Assembly (NCBI RefSeq): GCF_023701945.1
Contig: NZ_JABAEF010000006.1
Span: forward strand, 186,001 to 250,000
DNA length: 64,000 nt
Direction: 5' to 3'
DNA from: Rhizobium sp. CG5
Lineage (GTDB): Bacteria; Pseudomonadota; Alphaproteobacteria; Rhizobiales; Rhizobiaceae
Both the position numbers and the translations under genes were made by a program. Below are positions 63,632 to 64,000 of the stretch, piece after piece (the stretch's first letter is position 1; each line of letters starts with the position of its first letter). Under the pieces are notes generated by a model. That model worked only from the letters and a program-made list of their open reading frames with translations, searched no databases and had not been told where the DNA came from.

Positions 63632-64000
63632 TTATTCGGCGATATCCACGTTTTCGAACGTGAAGTCACCCAGCGGGCTCTGAACGAAGCCGGTCACTTC
63701 CTTGCGCATCGGGACGACGGCGAGGGAATGGTCGAGCGTTGCCCAAGGCGCTTCGCGCTTGAAGACGATCTGGGCTTCTTCGTAGAGCTTGGTGCGCTCG
63801 GCCTTGTCGGAGGTGACCTTGGCCTTCTTCACCAGGGCGTCGAACTCCTTGTTGCACCACTGCGCACGGTTGTTACCGCCCACCGCTTCGCAACCCAGCA
63901 GCGTGTCGAGGAAGTTGTCCGGATCGCCATTGTCGCCGGTCCAGCCGAGCATGGCAGCACCGTCGCGATCCTTGGCCTTCGAACGGTCGAGATATTCGGC
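63632..64000 (-). CDS. dppA: Peptide ABC transporter substrate-binding protein (DppA-like, partial)
   Basis: The last 122 residues of an SBP_bac_5 protein; the 5' part lies beyond the right edge. MLGWTGDNGDPDNFLDTLLGC, NRAQWCNKEFDALVKKA, ERTKLYEEAQIVFKREAPW and the C-terminal SPLGDFTFENVDIAE match DppA-type dipeptide/haem/ALA binding proteins. First gene of the dppABCDF operon. Confidence 0.88.
   Translation of the reverse strand, partial: AEYLDRSKAKDRDGAAMLGWTGDNGDPDNFLDTLLGCEAVGGNNRAQWCNKEFDALVKKAKVTSDKAERTKLYEEAQIVFKREAPWATLDHSLAVVPMRKEVTGFVQSPLGDFTFENVDIAE

Overview
The window reads as a GC-rich alphaproteobacterial segment, most likely from Rhizobiaceae (Rhizobium/Ensifer/Shinella/Agrobacterium relatives). 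The signs are a mosaic palindromic element of the rhizobial RIME type at 7967-8086, a thiCOSGE operon behind a TPP riboswitch, an RhtX-type siderophore permease, rhizobial-type inositol transport genes with a GGAA-N6-TTCC operator, and a DctB/DctD pair. There are no rRNA, tRNA, ribosomal or replication genes. Nearly everything is catabolism, transport and regulation, which would suit a secondary replicon (inference). All assignments are from reading the sequence; no database search was run.

1-11.9 kb: a methylated-amine module. A ProX/TmoX-type binding protein and the start of its ATPase (running off the left edge) import a quaternary amine or TMAO. Tmm oxidises trimethylamine to TMAO, Tdm (DUF1989 + GcvT domains) splits TMAO to dimethylamine and formaldehyde, and the dmmDABC operon N-demethylates dimethylamine, with DmmD probably passing the C1 unit to tetrahydrofolate. 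A cupin gene precedes tdm, and an XRE/MmyB-type regulator with a divergent SDR gene sits between tdm and tmm.

12-20.2 kb: two decayed transposase remnants (IS3 and IS630 types), a TonB receptor / AraC regulator / RhtX permease set for siderophore uptake without biosynthesis genes, an NAD(P)H-dependent FMN/quinone reductase, and a fusion of a ring-cleaving-dioxygenase-like VOC protein with an alpha/beta hydrolase (MhqO-MhqD-like).

20.2-32 kb: a three-gene inositol-type ABC transporter, a DUF922 secreted protease-like protein, a small unknown, an amidase, DUF6522, and a GntR-led set (FAD amino-acid dehydrogenase, M24 peptidase, DapA-family deaminase) that fits hydroxyproline or hydroxyproline-dipeptide catabolism.

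32.2-38.2 kb: a tightly coupled six-gene operon: Tat-exported multicopper oxidase, single-haem cytochrome c, exported phytochelatin-synthase-fold protein, Tat-exported FAD-SLDH-like small subunit, GMC flavoprotein dehydrogenase and a polytopic transporter. I know of no described system with this combination, and it is the strongest candidate for something new.

38.7-52.6 kb: a C4-dicarboxylate region. DctB/DctD, an FMN alpha-hydroxyacid oxidase translationally coupled to DctA, a compact malic enzyme, an AspT-type exchanger, and a divergent three-gene operon (double-cluster ferredoxin-like protein, FrdA/NadB-like flavoprotein, NuoF-like protein) that looks like a soluble NADH-linked fumarate reductase or similar enzyme. 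Two matching sigma-54 promoters, each with a TTCGG-N4-CCG palindrome about 116-118 bp upstream, join that operon and the malic enzyme into one probable DctD regulon.

52.8-64 kb: a GAF-PAS-GGDEF-EAL protein, the TPP riboswitch with thiCOSGE, and a convergent dipeptide-type ABC transporter operon (dppABCDF order) whose first gene runs off the right edge.
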